A model generated the notes under the pieces. It worked only from the letters and a program-made list of their open reading frames with translations. It ran no database searches and was not told the origin of the DNA. From Steromphala cineraria (taxonomy: Eukaryota > Mollusca > Gastropoda > Trochida > Trochidae), in contig OU744725.1 in NCBI GenBank assembly GCA_916613615.1, forward strand, positions 64,984,575 through 65,048,574: DNA of 64,000 nt, written 5' to 3'. The position numbers and the translations under genes were made by a program. The first letter of the stretch is position 1, and every line of letters begins with the position of its first letter. Below are positions 10,335 through 22,994 of this stretch, in pieces.

Positions 10335-12480
10335 GTTAGTGTCTTTCTAAACTCATGTAAAGGTGTTTTAAAAAGTACTCTTTCAATGAAGAATAAGAGA
10401 AATTGATTAAAAAAAATCAACGACTAATTAACAAAATGGCATCTATGTTTATTATTTTTGACATTGTGTTGAATATGTCTTTTGAAAACCAGAAGACCTT
10501 TTGAAATGATTTTTCAAGTTTTCTTTTATGCAATACGAGTTGAAGGGAATCATGCATGTAAAGTTGGATAAGTATCTTAATCTTCCAACGTCAATAACAT
10601 CTATGGTTTTGTTTTTACAATAGCTTTATTTTTACCACGTTTTGAATTATTTATCATTCTTGTTATATCACATCGATTCAATTAAAACAATATCGACATA
10701 TATTTGTACGATTTCAAATGAACAAGACAATACTATGCATGCAAGATAAGGACTTAATAATAAACTGTGATAGTGCTTGAGTTGAATTGACATATGCTCG
10801 AACGATGTATAAGGACCTATATCGACATTCTGTGAATAAAGAAGTTGGATATCCATGAAATCTTGTCTCTCAAAACCTTGGCACTACGTTTACGAAAATA
10901 CGTTATACTCATTGGGGTAATATGCAAAGCATAGAGCGTTATATTTATATTTTTAGCTCAACAGGTTTTATATGCAAAGCGCTGAACTTTAACTCCACAC
11001 AATGCAAATACATGTGCAAATATATCCAATCGAATTAAATTACGTGAGAAAAGACTTATCATAAGTCAAGTTCCAAGAAATGTAAAGTGAACGTGCATAT
11101 TGTGAATTTCTATTTAATAGTCATTCAAACTTAATAAAATTCGGCAAGTAGCAAAGCAGAGAGAAAGTCGAAAAAAATTAATTGTCTTAGGAGTCGTTTT
11201 TACTTGATCATATTCACAACTGTATACAACAATGAAAATATGACGTAACAATATGATATTAAATCTAATGCTTACTGACAAAGTTTATAGTATAATAACA
11301 CACAAAAACACTAATCGTACTGCCACTTTAATCCCAAAAAACTTAACTTATATAATAAAAGAGATGGCGCCTTGGAGGTATTTGATTTAATGAATGAGAA
11401 CGATCTTCTATAAGCTAAATGACAGTATTTAATACCCTCTCCAATAACAAGTCGAGACGCCATATCTGCGACTCCCCCCTTTAAAGATATGCTTTCAATA
11501 AACACATATAATTGTAGCCCTATCTGTCAGACATTAGGTGGTTATTGATATAGACAGACACTTAGTCGATTCTATTCAGGTGTTTTTCTGTTTTGAAATA
11601 AACATTAATGTGATTATTGATTATATAAAGACATTAAGTCGATTTATTTCAGATAATATTGTTTTATGAAATAACGAATAATGTGATTATCAATACAGAC
11701 AGAAACAAGTCGATTTTATTTAGATATTAAACATGTAGGCATACATGTAAGTAACTATTAGACTGAAAACATAATGGCTAGTTTTTATTGGTTGAAAAAG
11801 ACTCTTAACGAAAATGAAAGAAATACATGATTTCGCATGAAATATGCTCTAAAATTCAATTAAGGTTTCAGGCCTCTTGAACGACGACCAAAGATAAATT
11901 TAATACTTTAAATCTTTGTTGTTTGAAAGAAACCACTATATTTATGTACATCATAAAATATACAAACAACAAAGGTTATCCTTATGATTATTATTTTTTT
12001 TTTTGTGGGTAAGCAATAACTTTATTTGCAGCATGTTTGTTGGGGGTGGTTCTGGTTTTGATATATGTCCCTCAATAAAAACAACACGAGAATGAGTGTT
12101 TTGAATTATTTTATTGTAGCACAAAGTCATATCAACTGAAATCTTCAAACATCACATCTTAAAGAGATAAGTGGTCTTGATACAGATTTTTTTTTCTCAA
12201 TATTTTGCCAAAGAGGGGGATAAATCATTCATTAAGACATGCAGTTAGCCACCATGGAACAGAGTTTTGTCGTTAAATTTTTTGAGGGGAAATCTGACAA
12301 AATGGAAGTAACTCTCAACTTCTGTTTGTCCCATCACTGAATCCTTAAAGGGTATATTTTGGGGAAATGAAATTGAAGGAACCAGATTATGCATGTGATT
12401 TGATAAATACATGATTATTAATAATTTATTACACAACCAAACTGATAGATGTAAATGAGGGTATTTTTTGTTTGACAATT
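10335..12480. other. gene-free stretch
   Basis: This is AT-rich sequence following the kinase exon. I searched for a VAIK-type second kinase exon and saw none. The short open frames here have no domain or splice context. Confidence 0.4.
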
Positions 12481-12482
12481 TG

Positions 12483-12605
12483 TTTGATTGACATTCTAGA
12501 AGTTGATGGTATATAAGAAAGACTAGAGGAGTTATTTGGATGAACAACTTCTTTATTTGACAGTTGCACAATCAAATAAAGAAGTTGATCATCCATAAAT
12601 TACTT
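12483..12605. repeat. hairpin repeat (CTTCTTTATTT family), copy A
   Basis: An inverted repeat pairs ggatgaacaacttctttattt (about 12539) with aaataaagaagttgatcatcc (about 12573), leaving a short loop. The left flank gacattctagaagttga matches the left flank of copy B at 35411. The element could fold into a stable RNA hairpin if transcribed. Confidence 0.65.
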
Positions 12606-13410
12606 GTCTTCCTAATTTTTGACAACTTGATCAAGAAGAGCACACACTCATTAAAAAACAACAAAGAGAAATGAAACCATTCATCAGCACTACAAGCCTT
12701 GCTACAGAATTACAAGGCATTTATGATTAGTCTGATCATTGTTATAATTCAATACATAATGTATATTATTTTCATTGAAAAGTAAAATTAATGAAAGCAC
12801 ACTAATCAAATTAACAGAGATCATGGACCAGGAGCTGATAGGGCAGGGTTTTTAAGTGGATCTTCATGCAGTTATCGGACAAGACGTCAAAGAAAAGAAT
12901 ACCTAAAATTGTTAGTGTTATTTGTATTTTCCTCGCAACAGAATAAATACAATAACATTTTGATACAAAAGTATTATGTGTGACATCAACTTATACACCA
13001 AATGGTGTTGGTATATTTCTTATCATATCATTCCCTTTCATTTGATACCAAAAGACGTTAAAGCATGGAAGTTTTTGCTTCAGCAATCAACATCATAAGA
13101 ATAGAACAAAGTTGTCACTGTAACAAGTTATAGTGTCTTTGTCAAAAGGGTCCTCACTTCGGCTACAAGATACAAAATGCACAAAACAAGTTCCCAATAT
13201 TCACTCTGTAGACTGCTCAGAGTTATGTAGATATACTGAGGCTACCTCAGTGAGCTAACCCTTGAACACATACATCCAACTTGTGGCGGATCCCAGGATC
13301 AACCTTTTAATTTTTCTTTTTAAATCCCCTGTAAATATATTCAACCTCCTGAGAGAATGGGTGAACTCTCCCCAACCCCCTCTCCACTTTCATAAATTTG
13401 GACCTGCCCC

Positions 13411-14289
13411 TACAACTATCAAGGTTATCCCTCAGTTTGAAGGTCATCAAACAAGTGCCCCTGCTGCACGGAGTCCAGTGTGTAGACCGATCCTCCCCCT
13501 TTCATAAATCTTCAACTATCAAGGTTATCCCTCAGTTTGAAGGTCATCAAACAAGTGCCCCTGCTGCACGGAGTCCAGTGTGTAGACCGATCCTCCCCCT
13601 TTCATAAATCTTCAACTATCAAGGTTATCCCTCAGTTTGAAGGTCATCAAACAAGTGCCCCTGCTGCACGGAGTCAAGTGTGTAGACCGATCCTCCCCCT
13701 TTCATAAATCTACAACTATCAAGGTTATCCCTCAGTTTGAAGGTCGTCAAACAGGTGCCCCTGCTGCACGGAGTCCAGTGTGTAGACCGATCCTCCCCCT
13801 TTCATAAATCTACAACTATCAAGGTTATCCCTCAGTTTGAAGGTCATCAAACAAGTGCCCCTGCTGCACGGAGTCAAGTGTGTAGACCGATCCTCCCCCT
13901 TTCATAAATCTACAACTATCAAGGTTATCCCTCAGTTTGAAGGTCGTCAAACAGGTGCCCCTGCTGCACGGAGTCCAGTGTGTAGACCGATCCTCCCCCT
14001 TTCATAAATCTACAACTATCAAGGTTATCCCTCAGTTTGAAGGTCATCAAACAAGTGCCCCTGCTGCACGGAGTCCAGTGTGTAGACCGATCCTCCCCCT
14101 TTCATAAATCTACAACTATCAAGGTTATCCCTCAGTTTGAAGGTCGTCAAACAGGTGCCCCTGCTGCACGGAGTCAAGTGTGTAGACCGATCCTCCCCCT
14201 TTCATAAATCTACAACTATCAAGGTTATCCCTCAGTTTGAAGGTCGTCAAACAGGTGCCCCTGCTGCACGGAGTCCAGTGTGTAGACCT
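13411..14289. repeat. 100-bp satellite, about 9 tandem copies
   Basis: The unit starts aactatcaaggttatccctc and repeats with an exact 100-bp period at 13411, 13511 and so on to 14211. Copies differ at a few diagnostic sites: catcaaacaag versus cgtcaaacagg, and gagtcca versus gagtcaa. Copies 3-4 and 5-6 share the same pair of variants, which suggests duplication of a 200-bp dimer. Open frames across the array arise from the repeat and shift frame each unit, so they are not genes. Confidence 0.95.
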
Positions 14290-14419
14290 GCTCTCCTCGT
14301 GACACCAGCTGCATCTGTACAGTCAGCACATAGCACTGTCGGCTTCCTGTGTACACCTGAAACAAGAGCTGGTGCTGTCTTATTCTCATACTTAAGTATA
14401 TGTGCTAGTTAACATGGTG

Positions 14420-15735
14420 ATTTTACGAGCGCTTCATGCAGATATGAGGAACAAGCTAGGACAAAATTTGTCTGCAATCTTGCATGTTTGAATCGCATGT
14501 AAAATAACAAAACAAAATCATTTTCATGATTTGTTTGTCCTTCATTTGATGATTAAATCTTTGAACTGAATTACGAAGTGGCATTATAAGAAGAACGTGA
14601 TATTCCGGATCAATCCAAGCATGACATTTCAAATCATATCGTAAGTTGAGAATGACAGATATTTTTCAGACCTTATTTTCATTATATAAAATAATCATAG
14701 CCTTGAAGACAACACGAAACCGTTAGAAGTACACTTTAAATGATATCAATGCTTGATAGTCATTTTAAGGTTTTTGACATATAATCGTTATTATTTATTA
14801 TACATAAAGAACAATTGTATAGATAACCAGATTGAGTACCTTGATCATAAACTCGATTCCACCAATAAGGCGTCTCTCCCTATAAGCGAACGGGAAAAAC
14901 TCAGCTGGTGTGGATCCAACTTTATGCTCAAATTCTAACTTCACCTATATAAGCAATCAAAACTTGACATTGTGTTTATTATCAAAAGTATTATTGCTTA
15001 ATTAAAATCTTTCTGAAGACGTCAACGTCTTACATTGTTCCTCCTATGTATCTTATATAATACTGCATGTCAAGATTAAAGAAAAACGTAAATCATAAAA
15101 CCATTAAAATGATATATTATGAAACTTGTTATGAAAATTGTTGACGTTCTATTCTAATTTTTTTCCGAAAATTGTGGCGAGTTGAATTGTGACATGAATA
15201 TTTGACGTACTGCTTTAATGGCTATTGCTTGGATGCCAATCGGAGAATGTTACAGCTTTAAAGCGTTAATGATAGAATGATGAACCTTAGCTTGGTCATT
15301 GACCAACGTAGCGAGAGGCCTTTGGCATAAAATAATTTCATCCTAGATGAAGTGTTGCAACAAATATGATTGAAATAGATGTCAATCTTTTAAGAACATA
15401 TTTGAACGATTTTAGTTTTTTTTTATTATTTTACAACAATGTTATTTCGGTCTAAATGTACAAGTAAGATTGAAATATATAGGCCTCCATGTACTATCAT
15501 ATCATTTGCTATTGGGGACCCATATCGGAATTGCATAAGAGTTGAAGATTTCTTTTACATGTACCAGGGAAGTATAATACTAACATCCCTGCATGTACGT
15601 ATAGTTTGTTTTAGGCCAAGTTCTTAAAATGATAAAATATCTAGAATATGTAAGAAATGTTTAATGCTTCCGTATACACATATTCGAATTCCAATCTACA
15701 ATGCAATGTAATGCTTATAAGCAAGGCTCTTCACA
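14420..15735. other. gene-free stretch
   Basis: No exon, long repeat or TIR pair is visible between the satellite and the GGGGCAAAGCGC element. Short open frames here lack motifs. Confidence 0.4.
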
Positions 15736-16024
15736 CTCGTAGGGGAGAGCGGGGCAAAGCGCGCCATAGGGGCAAAGCGAGAATCGCGATTTGCTATAAA
15801 TAGACCGTTGGGCTACGCTATATACGCGCTGTTCAGCCAATAGAAAATAGCGTTGCATATCACGCCTGCCAACGCTGCCGGCATTTCCACGTCGCTTTCA
15901 GGTAAGAGCAGTAAAAAACGAAAATTTGCTATTTTACTATAAGAGTTCTCTGAAATGAAAAGCGAATTTGAAGTACATAGATAGGTTGGAATTAATCTAT
16001 CCATGTTTTGCTTTCTAGCATGTC

Positions 16025-19000
16025 CACCCCTACTACACTGAGTAAGGTAACTGCAGTTACCTTCTCAAAAAATGGCGGAACAGCAAAACATCCTTGATTT
16101 TGACTTTTCTTCAAATGCATTTCACAACAATACAAGGTTATTTTCAGTCATATAATCTATGCGCATGTCTTGGGCATGTATCAAAGATTCACTAGATGAT
16201 GTGTCACCATTCGTAGAGTGTGTAAATAAATCACAATCTTTGTTTTAAAAACTCAAGCGAGAGTAAGGTAACTCGGTTATGTGGAGTAAGGTTAGAAGAA
16301 TTGAAACATTGAGAAAGGTAACTGTAAAATTATCTTTTCTCCAACGTAATAGCATGAATAATGACTAATGATACATATCATTTACACTGATGAAGTTCTA
16401 CACAAGAAATGATGTATAGGTATTTCAAAATGATATCCTCGTAAAAATCACCTTATTGTTATAAAACATTCATCTTTTTTTGTATAGGGAGCACCTAAAT
16501 AGATATCAAATGAAATGATTTATATGTAACACAACATTTTTACACCTTAGAATAGCATTATTTTTTAGGGATGAGCGCGACATCGTCTTTTTACATTGTT
16601 TAAGCTACTCAAAAATATGTAATCTATTCATTATTGATAAAATTGACTTATATAAAACAAATTAGATAAACTTGGACAAACAAAAGACAACAAACAAACA
16701 ATACAAATTGGTTAATAAATGCAGGTTAGTCTATTTGAACGATAAGCAAAATTGAATTGTATATATAAAGGAAAGGATCATACTTTGTACAAAAGTTTTT
16801 TTACAAAACAGGATAAATGAACCAAACAAAAACAAAACCGTCATAATTAATGTGTACCTTGCATGATTGTCTCATCCTGTGTTTCAAAAACGTGTAATTG
16901 TGATGATATATTTACAAAGAAAGATAAACAATTACAATCAATGTTTATAACCAAATCCAGGTAATAACTTTCAGAGCTCCGAGATATATCAGTGTGTTGC
17001 CGATTTATTGATTCCTTTCATTCATTCACTATTCTTATTCATTTATAATTGACACTGGCGATTAAAAACGGACCTAATTAAGGCACTTCCATTCACTCGC
17101 TTATTCTCATTGTAAGTGCACAATTGTATATGTATTTTTCACAAAAAATCCGAAGTCAATATCAAAACGTGTTATCGATTTGATTAGGCCTATATTAAAA
17201 CAGTGCTATTAACTTAACAAGTTTAAGTATTAAAGCGATCATGCATTTTGTTAAATTTAAATTTAAAGTCTATTTTAAGGTATTTATAAATTTCTCGTCT
17301 TTGCTAATGAAGGAATCTGTGAAAACATAAAAATAACTAGAAAATGTGTCAACAAGAAATTGAGGCTTATTAATCCAAACAAACCAAAGTCACTTTGAAA
17401 CGATATATTCAGTTTCTATCTACATTTTGCAAGCTGAAGAGTTTTTTTACCCTTTCAAATCAAATAGATAACCTCTCTCGCAAGAACTAGACACATTATT
17501 TCAGTATTTAATTACGGTACTCATTGTCTAAAAACACATAGCTTGTTTCCGGCAGGCTGAAGATAACTATTGCGTAGTATGTCTTCAAGCCGCCCCAAGC
17601 CTGGAAAACAATTGCACATTCAACAAGAAACTACAGTGATATACGTTTTTTTATCATTTTTTATTTTGTTTCAAATATAACTATTTTGTTTGAATTTGAT
17701 CGGCCCCTGATCGAAGAGATCGACTGTCGCATGCTCATAACGTTATATACAAGACCGTTTAAGCTTATAATAAATATTGTGGTATCTAGGTCATGGGATT
17801 TTGTATTTGTCATTTTACATATTTAAAATCGAATTGAGAAACAGACAGAATTTTACATATTATCCTATCCCGAATAGCAACCAGGTTTTGGACATTACTA
17901 GGCATATCTATATATTTAGAGGGCCTAAAGTGTAGATTAAAATCATAAACATATGAGAATTTCATTTTATCAAGAAAAGGTGACTTTCACTTCAATAACA
18001 TGTTCTTTCTTACATTTCTGGTCCTATACACTTCCCGATCTCTACAATACCCTCCGTGTTTGGTAATTGGGTATATAGATACCATATGCAACCATAACGT
18101 AAATTACACTATACGTAAATTTAAAAGCAGGTTTTCTTCGAGTCAATTTTTTATGGCTACGTTGGAGCGGTCTTGTTTCAAAACAAGCAAACTTAAGAAC
18201 TGTTTACATCTTAGGAAATGATTTTAAGGACATTAATATTTACAAAAAATCTATAACGTGGATAACAAACTTACGTCTACTCCTCAGAGGATATTTATAA
18301 CAGAAACACTAGCAACCTTTTTAGACTATTGCTTGGATTTTCTTTTTAATCACTTTACAACACAAGGAAAAGAACTGATATATACGTATGTTCCCTGCGA
18401 CTATTCTTGTCTTGTTAAAGCTGATTTAAAATCTATAACGTAAATTACATTAAAAAAACAGCGACATTAATAAAATTACATTTTTGGAAAAGCTTAGTAA
18501 GATAAGAATGTGTCATGTCCCAAGGCATTTAACGTTATTCTATAAATATGAGAAGTAAAATACTTGTTCAATATATTCTATAGCTTAAAATATTGATATA
18601 AAAGTACGACATAGTAACGTTGTATTTTTCGGTAATTCAATCTATTTACCATGACAACATCATTGTTTGCTAATTGTGCACTTTCATCCAGAATGAGTGC
18701 AGTGCTTCCTGCAAAGGTCAATAAGAATATTTGCATATTCATGGAAATAACACATTCCGAAACCCCTCTCAGTTACCTTTCTCCCATTTTTAAGTTACCT
18801 TACTCATGTCACAAAATGTTTACCGAGTTACCTTACTCTCGCTTGAGTTTTTAAAACAAAGATTGTGATTTATTTACACACTCTATGAATGGTGACATGT
18901 CATCTAATGAATCTTTGATACATGCCCAAGACATGCGCATAGATTATATGACTGAAAATAACCTTGTATTGTTGTGAAATGCATTTGAAGAAAAGTCACA

Positions 19001-19074
19001 ATCAGCGATGTTTTGCTGTTCCGCCATTTTTTGAGAAGGTAACTGCAGTTACCTTACTCAGTGTAGTAGGGGTG
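16025..19074. mobile_element. 3050-bp transposon with ~250-bp TIRs and 5-bp target duplication
   Basis: The ends start CACCCCTACTACACTGAG and are near-identical inverted repeats for about 250 bases. Only a handful of differences are seen between 16025-16275 and the complement of 18824-19074. Both sides are flanked by ATGTC (16020-16024 and 19075-19079). The word GAGTAAGGTAACT recurs several times near the inner edges. No coding frame is convincing inside. A 5-bp duplication with a CAC terminus recalls Transib, but no transposase is present to support that. The low divergence between arms implies a young insertion. It is nested in the element at 15742-20570. Confidence 0.85.
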
Positions 19075-19889
19075 ATGTCTATTAAAGATAACAAAAACAG
19101 TTTTGAAATACCGTTCATCAATGCATTTTTACGCTGTGGTTGCAATTTGTTACAAATATCAAATGGGGCAAAGCGCGCCGGGAGAGGCGCGCTTTGCCCC
19201 CTTTATTTCAAATTGTTGTTAAGATATGAAAACTGATATTAAAAGTGATTTACTTTTAAATAAGCTTTTTTATCTTATGAAATAATGATATTGTAGAAAG
19301 TGAATTTATGAGAAATAATTGTTTTAACTGTCTAAAATTATTAAATTAAACAGACAACAACAAATTTAATTTTGGCGTGTATAGGCTTTTCCGTATCTAA
19401 ACATTGTGGGCTACAGAAGCATGTTTACAAATGAGATTTTCACCTTATTCTACTGTATTCCGTGTCTAAATCATGTTATATCTTGGTTTCAGGATCATGT
19501 TAGTCGACGGATTAGACTGGCAAGTTACTGGCGGTAGTGTTGTTACCCAAATATATGGACGTGAAATTGGCCAGAGGTATAGATCAAGATGGAGCATAGA
19601 AAGTACTTATGTTCTAACTAAAATAGGTACTCAGTAATGAATGAGAAGATGTACACATCAAGCAGGATTTCCTTGCAATTACATGGAATTGTTTAGTGTT
19701 GAAGTTTGATACAATTCTTACAGGTTAAATGTGACCATGTATAAGAATGTTGTTTTCATATTTGGATTTCCAATTCGTTCTGTGTTACGTGTTTATTCAA
19801 AGACTGTATATATAGTTACTGCTGATAAACACAGGAAGTGCTAGACTTCGGACGATTAGTTCCCTGTTACATTCTTCAGCAATTTTTTT

Positions 19890-20108
19890 TATCCCACCTG
19901 TTTTTTCACATTTCTGAAAAGTTTATTATTTTTCATTTCCATGGAAACGATAATTTGACTCTGTTCAGGGACAGGTTCGTTTCCTGAGAAATTCAACATA
20001 TATTTAACATTCATCCTATCTTTCGGAAATATCTTCTTGCGTTATATTGCGTTATCAAAGATATAATATAGTAACCTTTGACTTTGTTAATGGGGGACCG
20101 GTGGGATA
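19890..20108. mobile_element. MITE-like repeat with ATCCCACC ends, copy 2
   Basis: It begins atcccacctg and ends accggtgggat, with tttccatggaaa in the middle, as in the copy at 2550-2905. It lies in the right arm of the 15742-20570 element, making a third nesting level there. Confidence 0.5.
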
Positions 20109-21531
20109 TATTATCTTGTACACTTGAATCTTGAAGATGATTGAAGAATTGATGTTAGAATTGATGTTTGAAGAATCTTGTCTTTGTTTTGTTATCATGA
20201 AATAATTGATACTTTATGTATTTCGTGTTATTAAAATGTTGTCTTTAACCTATCTGTCTCCTAGTTAATTATTTAGGGATTCGATGTAGGACATAGCAGG
20301 CAGGGTACCAATTCGTCAATAAAATAATGGGGGCAAAGCGCGCCCCCATGGGCGCTTTGCCCCATGATGCGGGGCAAAGGTAGACACTAAAATGAAAACA
20401 TATTCTCAGTATTAGAAAAATGTTATTAAATCTGAGCGAACTATTTTTGGATTTTATTGAAGGGAATATATGAGACATTAATAATGCATATAAAGTGAAG
20501 AATTATATATTATCATTAAAGGAGAAATAGCGAAAAACCCTTAAGGGGTGCGCTTTGCCCCGCTCTCCCCTAAAGCTTATAAATGTTCTCATTTCTCGAT
20601 GGTTTTTAAAAAATGCGTGCTAGTTGTCATCCAAATTGGGACATCTAAAGCAGCCAAAATACCACCCAAATAACACAGTTTAAGTGAATTACAAATGCTT
20701 TTCTATAACTATCAATACGCACTTGTATTCACAGAAATTTTACCTCGCTCACAACCCCGATACTAACGAAACGTTCAGTTCCAGGGAATATTAACATGTT
20801 CCCTTTAAAGACCCCAGGAAACAAACGTTTTGAAAGGAAACCTAGCAAGTGAATACACTTGAAAAATATATCAAATTGAGAAACTTACCTTGTGCATTAG
20901 TAAATTTAAATGACTTGCCAGCTGACTTGGAAGATATATAATAGTCGAGTAACTTTAACCATTTGGATGGTAAATGTCTGCTAGGTAAACGTTTCTATCA
21001 TCATGTAACATTGAGTAAGCTCAATATGAGACGTGGTAACGTGTTCATTAATTGACCCTCAATTGATTTCCTTAGAAAAAATGTCGAATGTGTACGAAAA
21101 AAATATTGTTTGCACGTTTAATTTAATTTCTCGCTGTGTATCTAATGCAAACACAGAAACCATTATTTTTTTCATTTCCATCAGTCAAACTTTGACACCT
21201 TCCTACGATAAATGCTCTTGCATTTCGATTAACCGAACGATTTCAATCGTTATGATCATGGATATTTGCCTAGATTATCTAGATTATTTGCTATGATAGA
21301 GCTCCGAGACATGTAAAACATCATGAGTAATGATTTCCTACGACTATCAAGGTCAAATCGTTGTTACCGCGGTCCTAGTGTAAACGCAGTCACGAAGGTT
21401 TTCATCATCAATTCATAAGATGAGTTTCAAAGTCTACATAACACGTGTTGTTTATGAAGGGTTGTTGGTTTCAGTATCATGTGTATCTGTGTACATGTAC
21501 ACTTGAAATACCATACAACACCTGACGGTTA

Positions 21532-21911
21532 GGGACCGGTCATTTATTATAGGGGGGGGGGGCGGTGATTTTAGTTGGTGGGTCACCAAAAAATAAGACA
21601 GCCTTTAGGGGTGGGTCACAAAAAAATAAGACAGCCTTTAGGGGTGGGTCATAAAAAAATAAGACAGTATTTTAGTGCTGTTTTCAAACAAGACAACAAA
21701 TTTATCCAAAACTTGACAAAATACTTGAGTAAACAAATGCTCTGTTAAGAATATAAATAGTGTAGGGGTGGGTCATAAAAAAATATGACAGGCATCAGTG
21801 GGGGATCATAAAAAATCATGACAGCTTTAAGGGGTGGGTCACTTTTTTTGGGACATACTGTGGGGAAATTTCACCGGCCCACCCCCACACCTATAATAAA
21901 TGACCGGTCCC
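21532..21911. mobile_element. 380-bp MITE with GGGACCGGTCATTTATTATAGG ends
   Basis: The ends GGGACCGGTCATTTATTATA are perfect inverted repeats of over 20 bases, and TTA lies outside both (21529-21531 and 21912-21914). The interior holds four or five copies of a unit of the form aaaaaataagacagccttta-ggggtgggtca and a G-run at about 21553. No protein is coded. The open frame over the right half is a product of the repeat. Confidence 0.8.
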
Positions 21912-22712
21912 TTAGTCATAAGGTTGCATGACAAGCTTAGCCTCAATGTAAATAAATTTAGATCAACAGGTTTCATACACAAACTAATGCGTTTGAGAAG
22001 ACTGATCTTGAAATACCAGTTTAACTCTTTCCATAAACACATTAAATTGATTGTCGCGCAAAAGCTGAGTGTAACAATCTTCAATTGTCTGACCTTCTCT
22101 AATGTTTTTTTTTTCACAAGAGAAATTATTCTCAATCAACCGACAGGCACATAGGAAGGCTGTCTCAAGACATAATTCGACATAAAATGGGCGGATTTAC
22201 CTGCATGCTTGAGCAATTTTGCGAGGCATTTTCAATAGTGTAGTGCATATCCTGCTTGAACACAATGTCAAGTAGATAGATGTAGATATGACCTCACTAC
22301 CGTGATACTGTTCGTTATCTGCATTTTCTTGGTGAAGGTGTTTTAGAAGTTAAAGGGACAGTCCTATCGGGGTATTTATTGTGAAAACGAAATTCAAGGG
22401 GACACTTCAGTTGTATATTCAATTAATCCTGACTCCGACACCTTATCTTACAGTCTTTCTTAGGACCCCGGTGAATCCAGGTTATATCTGGCTTATGTCA
22501 ATCTATAGACGACATGGTTCAATCGCTATGTAATTGTCCCCAGTTTGTGAACATTAACCCTTCCTCTGCTTTCAAAACTCTTGCGATCATGAAACACTTT
22601 ATTCATGACATTAAATTCAAAATCACCTTTCTTTTTGTGTCCTAGAAGTACCTACCATACCTTGATCGTGGTGGACACATAAAGACTCTAGTGACTGATA
22701 ACAACAATGATC

Positions 22713-22778
22713 TGACGTCATCGAACAATGCGCTGAAGAAATGACACGCTCATGACGTCATGTTGTTGCTTAGGCGAC
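22713..22778 (-). promoter_or_regulatory. CRE and RFX X-box-like cluster
   Basis: Perfect TGACGTCA sites lie at 22713-22720 and 22753-22760. The complement of 22765-22778 reads GTCGCC-TA-AGCAAC, which fits the RFX X-box form GTNRCC-N(0-3)-RGYAAC. Read on the minus strand, the X-box comes just before a CRE, the X1-X2 order known from RFX/CREB-bound promoters. No exon was found next to it, so the function is inferred from motif only. Confidence 0.35.
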
Positions 22779-22994
22779 AGGCTCTCTTTGGAACTGACTC
22801 AACGTAAATGCGCTTCAAGTTTGTAAGAAATCCAACGATTAAATTATAAAATAAATAGAAAATTTGTCTTTTCTTGACAAATAGTATGTTCATCTCATCT
22901 CGTGAGGCAGAAAGTTTCATATTATCACTCTTTGCTGCGCCACTCGTGAAAATATAAACTTTCTTCCGCACTCAATGAGATAAACATGGTATAA

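Larger units (their letters stand above)
15742..20570. mobile_element. TIR element with GGGGAGAGCGGGGCAAAGCGC ends, carrying nested insertions
   Basis: The left end at 15742 and the right end at 20570 are inverted repeats over at least 20 bases (GGGGAGAGCGGGGCAAAGCG), each flanked by TA (15740-15741 and 20571-20572). Palindromic copies of the end word recur inside, at 19166-19201 and 20329-20384. Without the nested 3050-bp element (16025-19074), the unit is about 1.8 kb. No transposase frame is present, so it is non-autonomous. The TA duplication would fit Tc1-mariner-like or Harbinger-like movers, but I cannot assign a superfamily. Confidence 0.75.

Noticed and set aside
13411..14289. CRISPR array
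   Set aside because: The units are contiguous 100-bp copies without unique spacers, and the genome is eukaryotic.
13262..14412. Open frames with repeated VIPQFEG peptides
   Set aside because: They come from the 100-bp satellite. The period is not a multiple of three, so the frame changes each unit and terminates.
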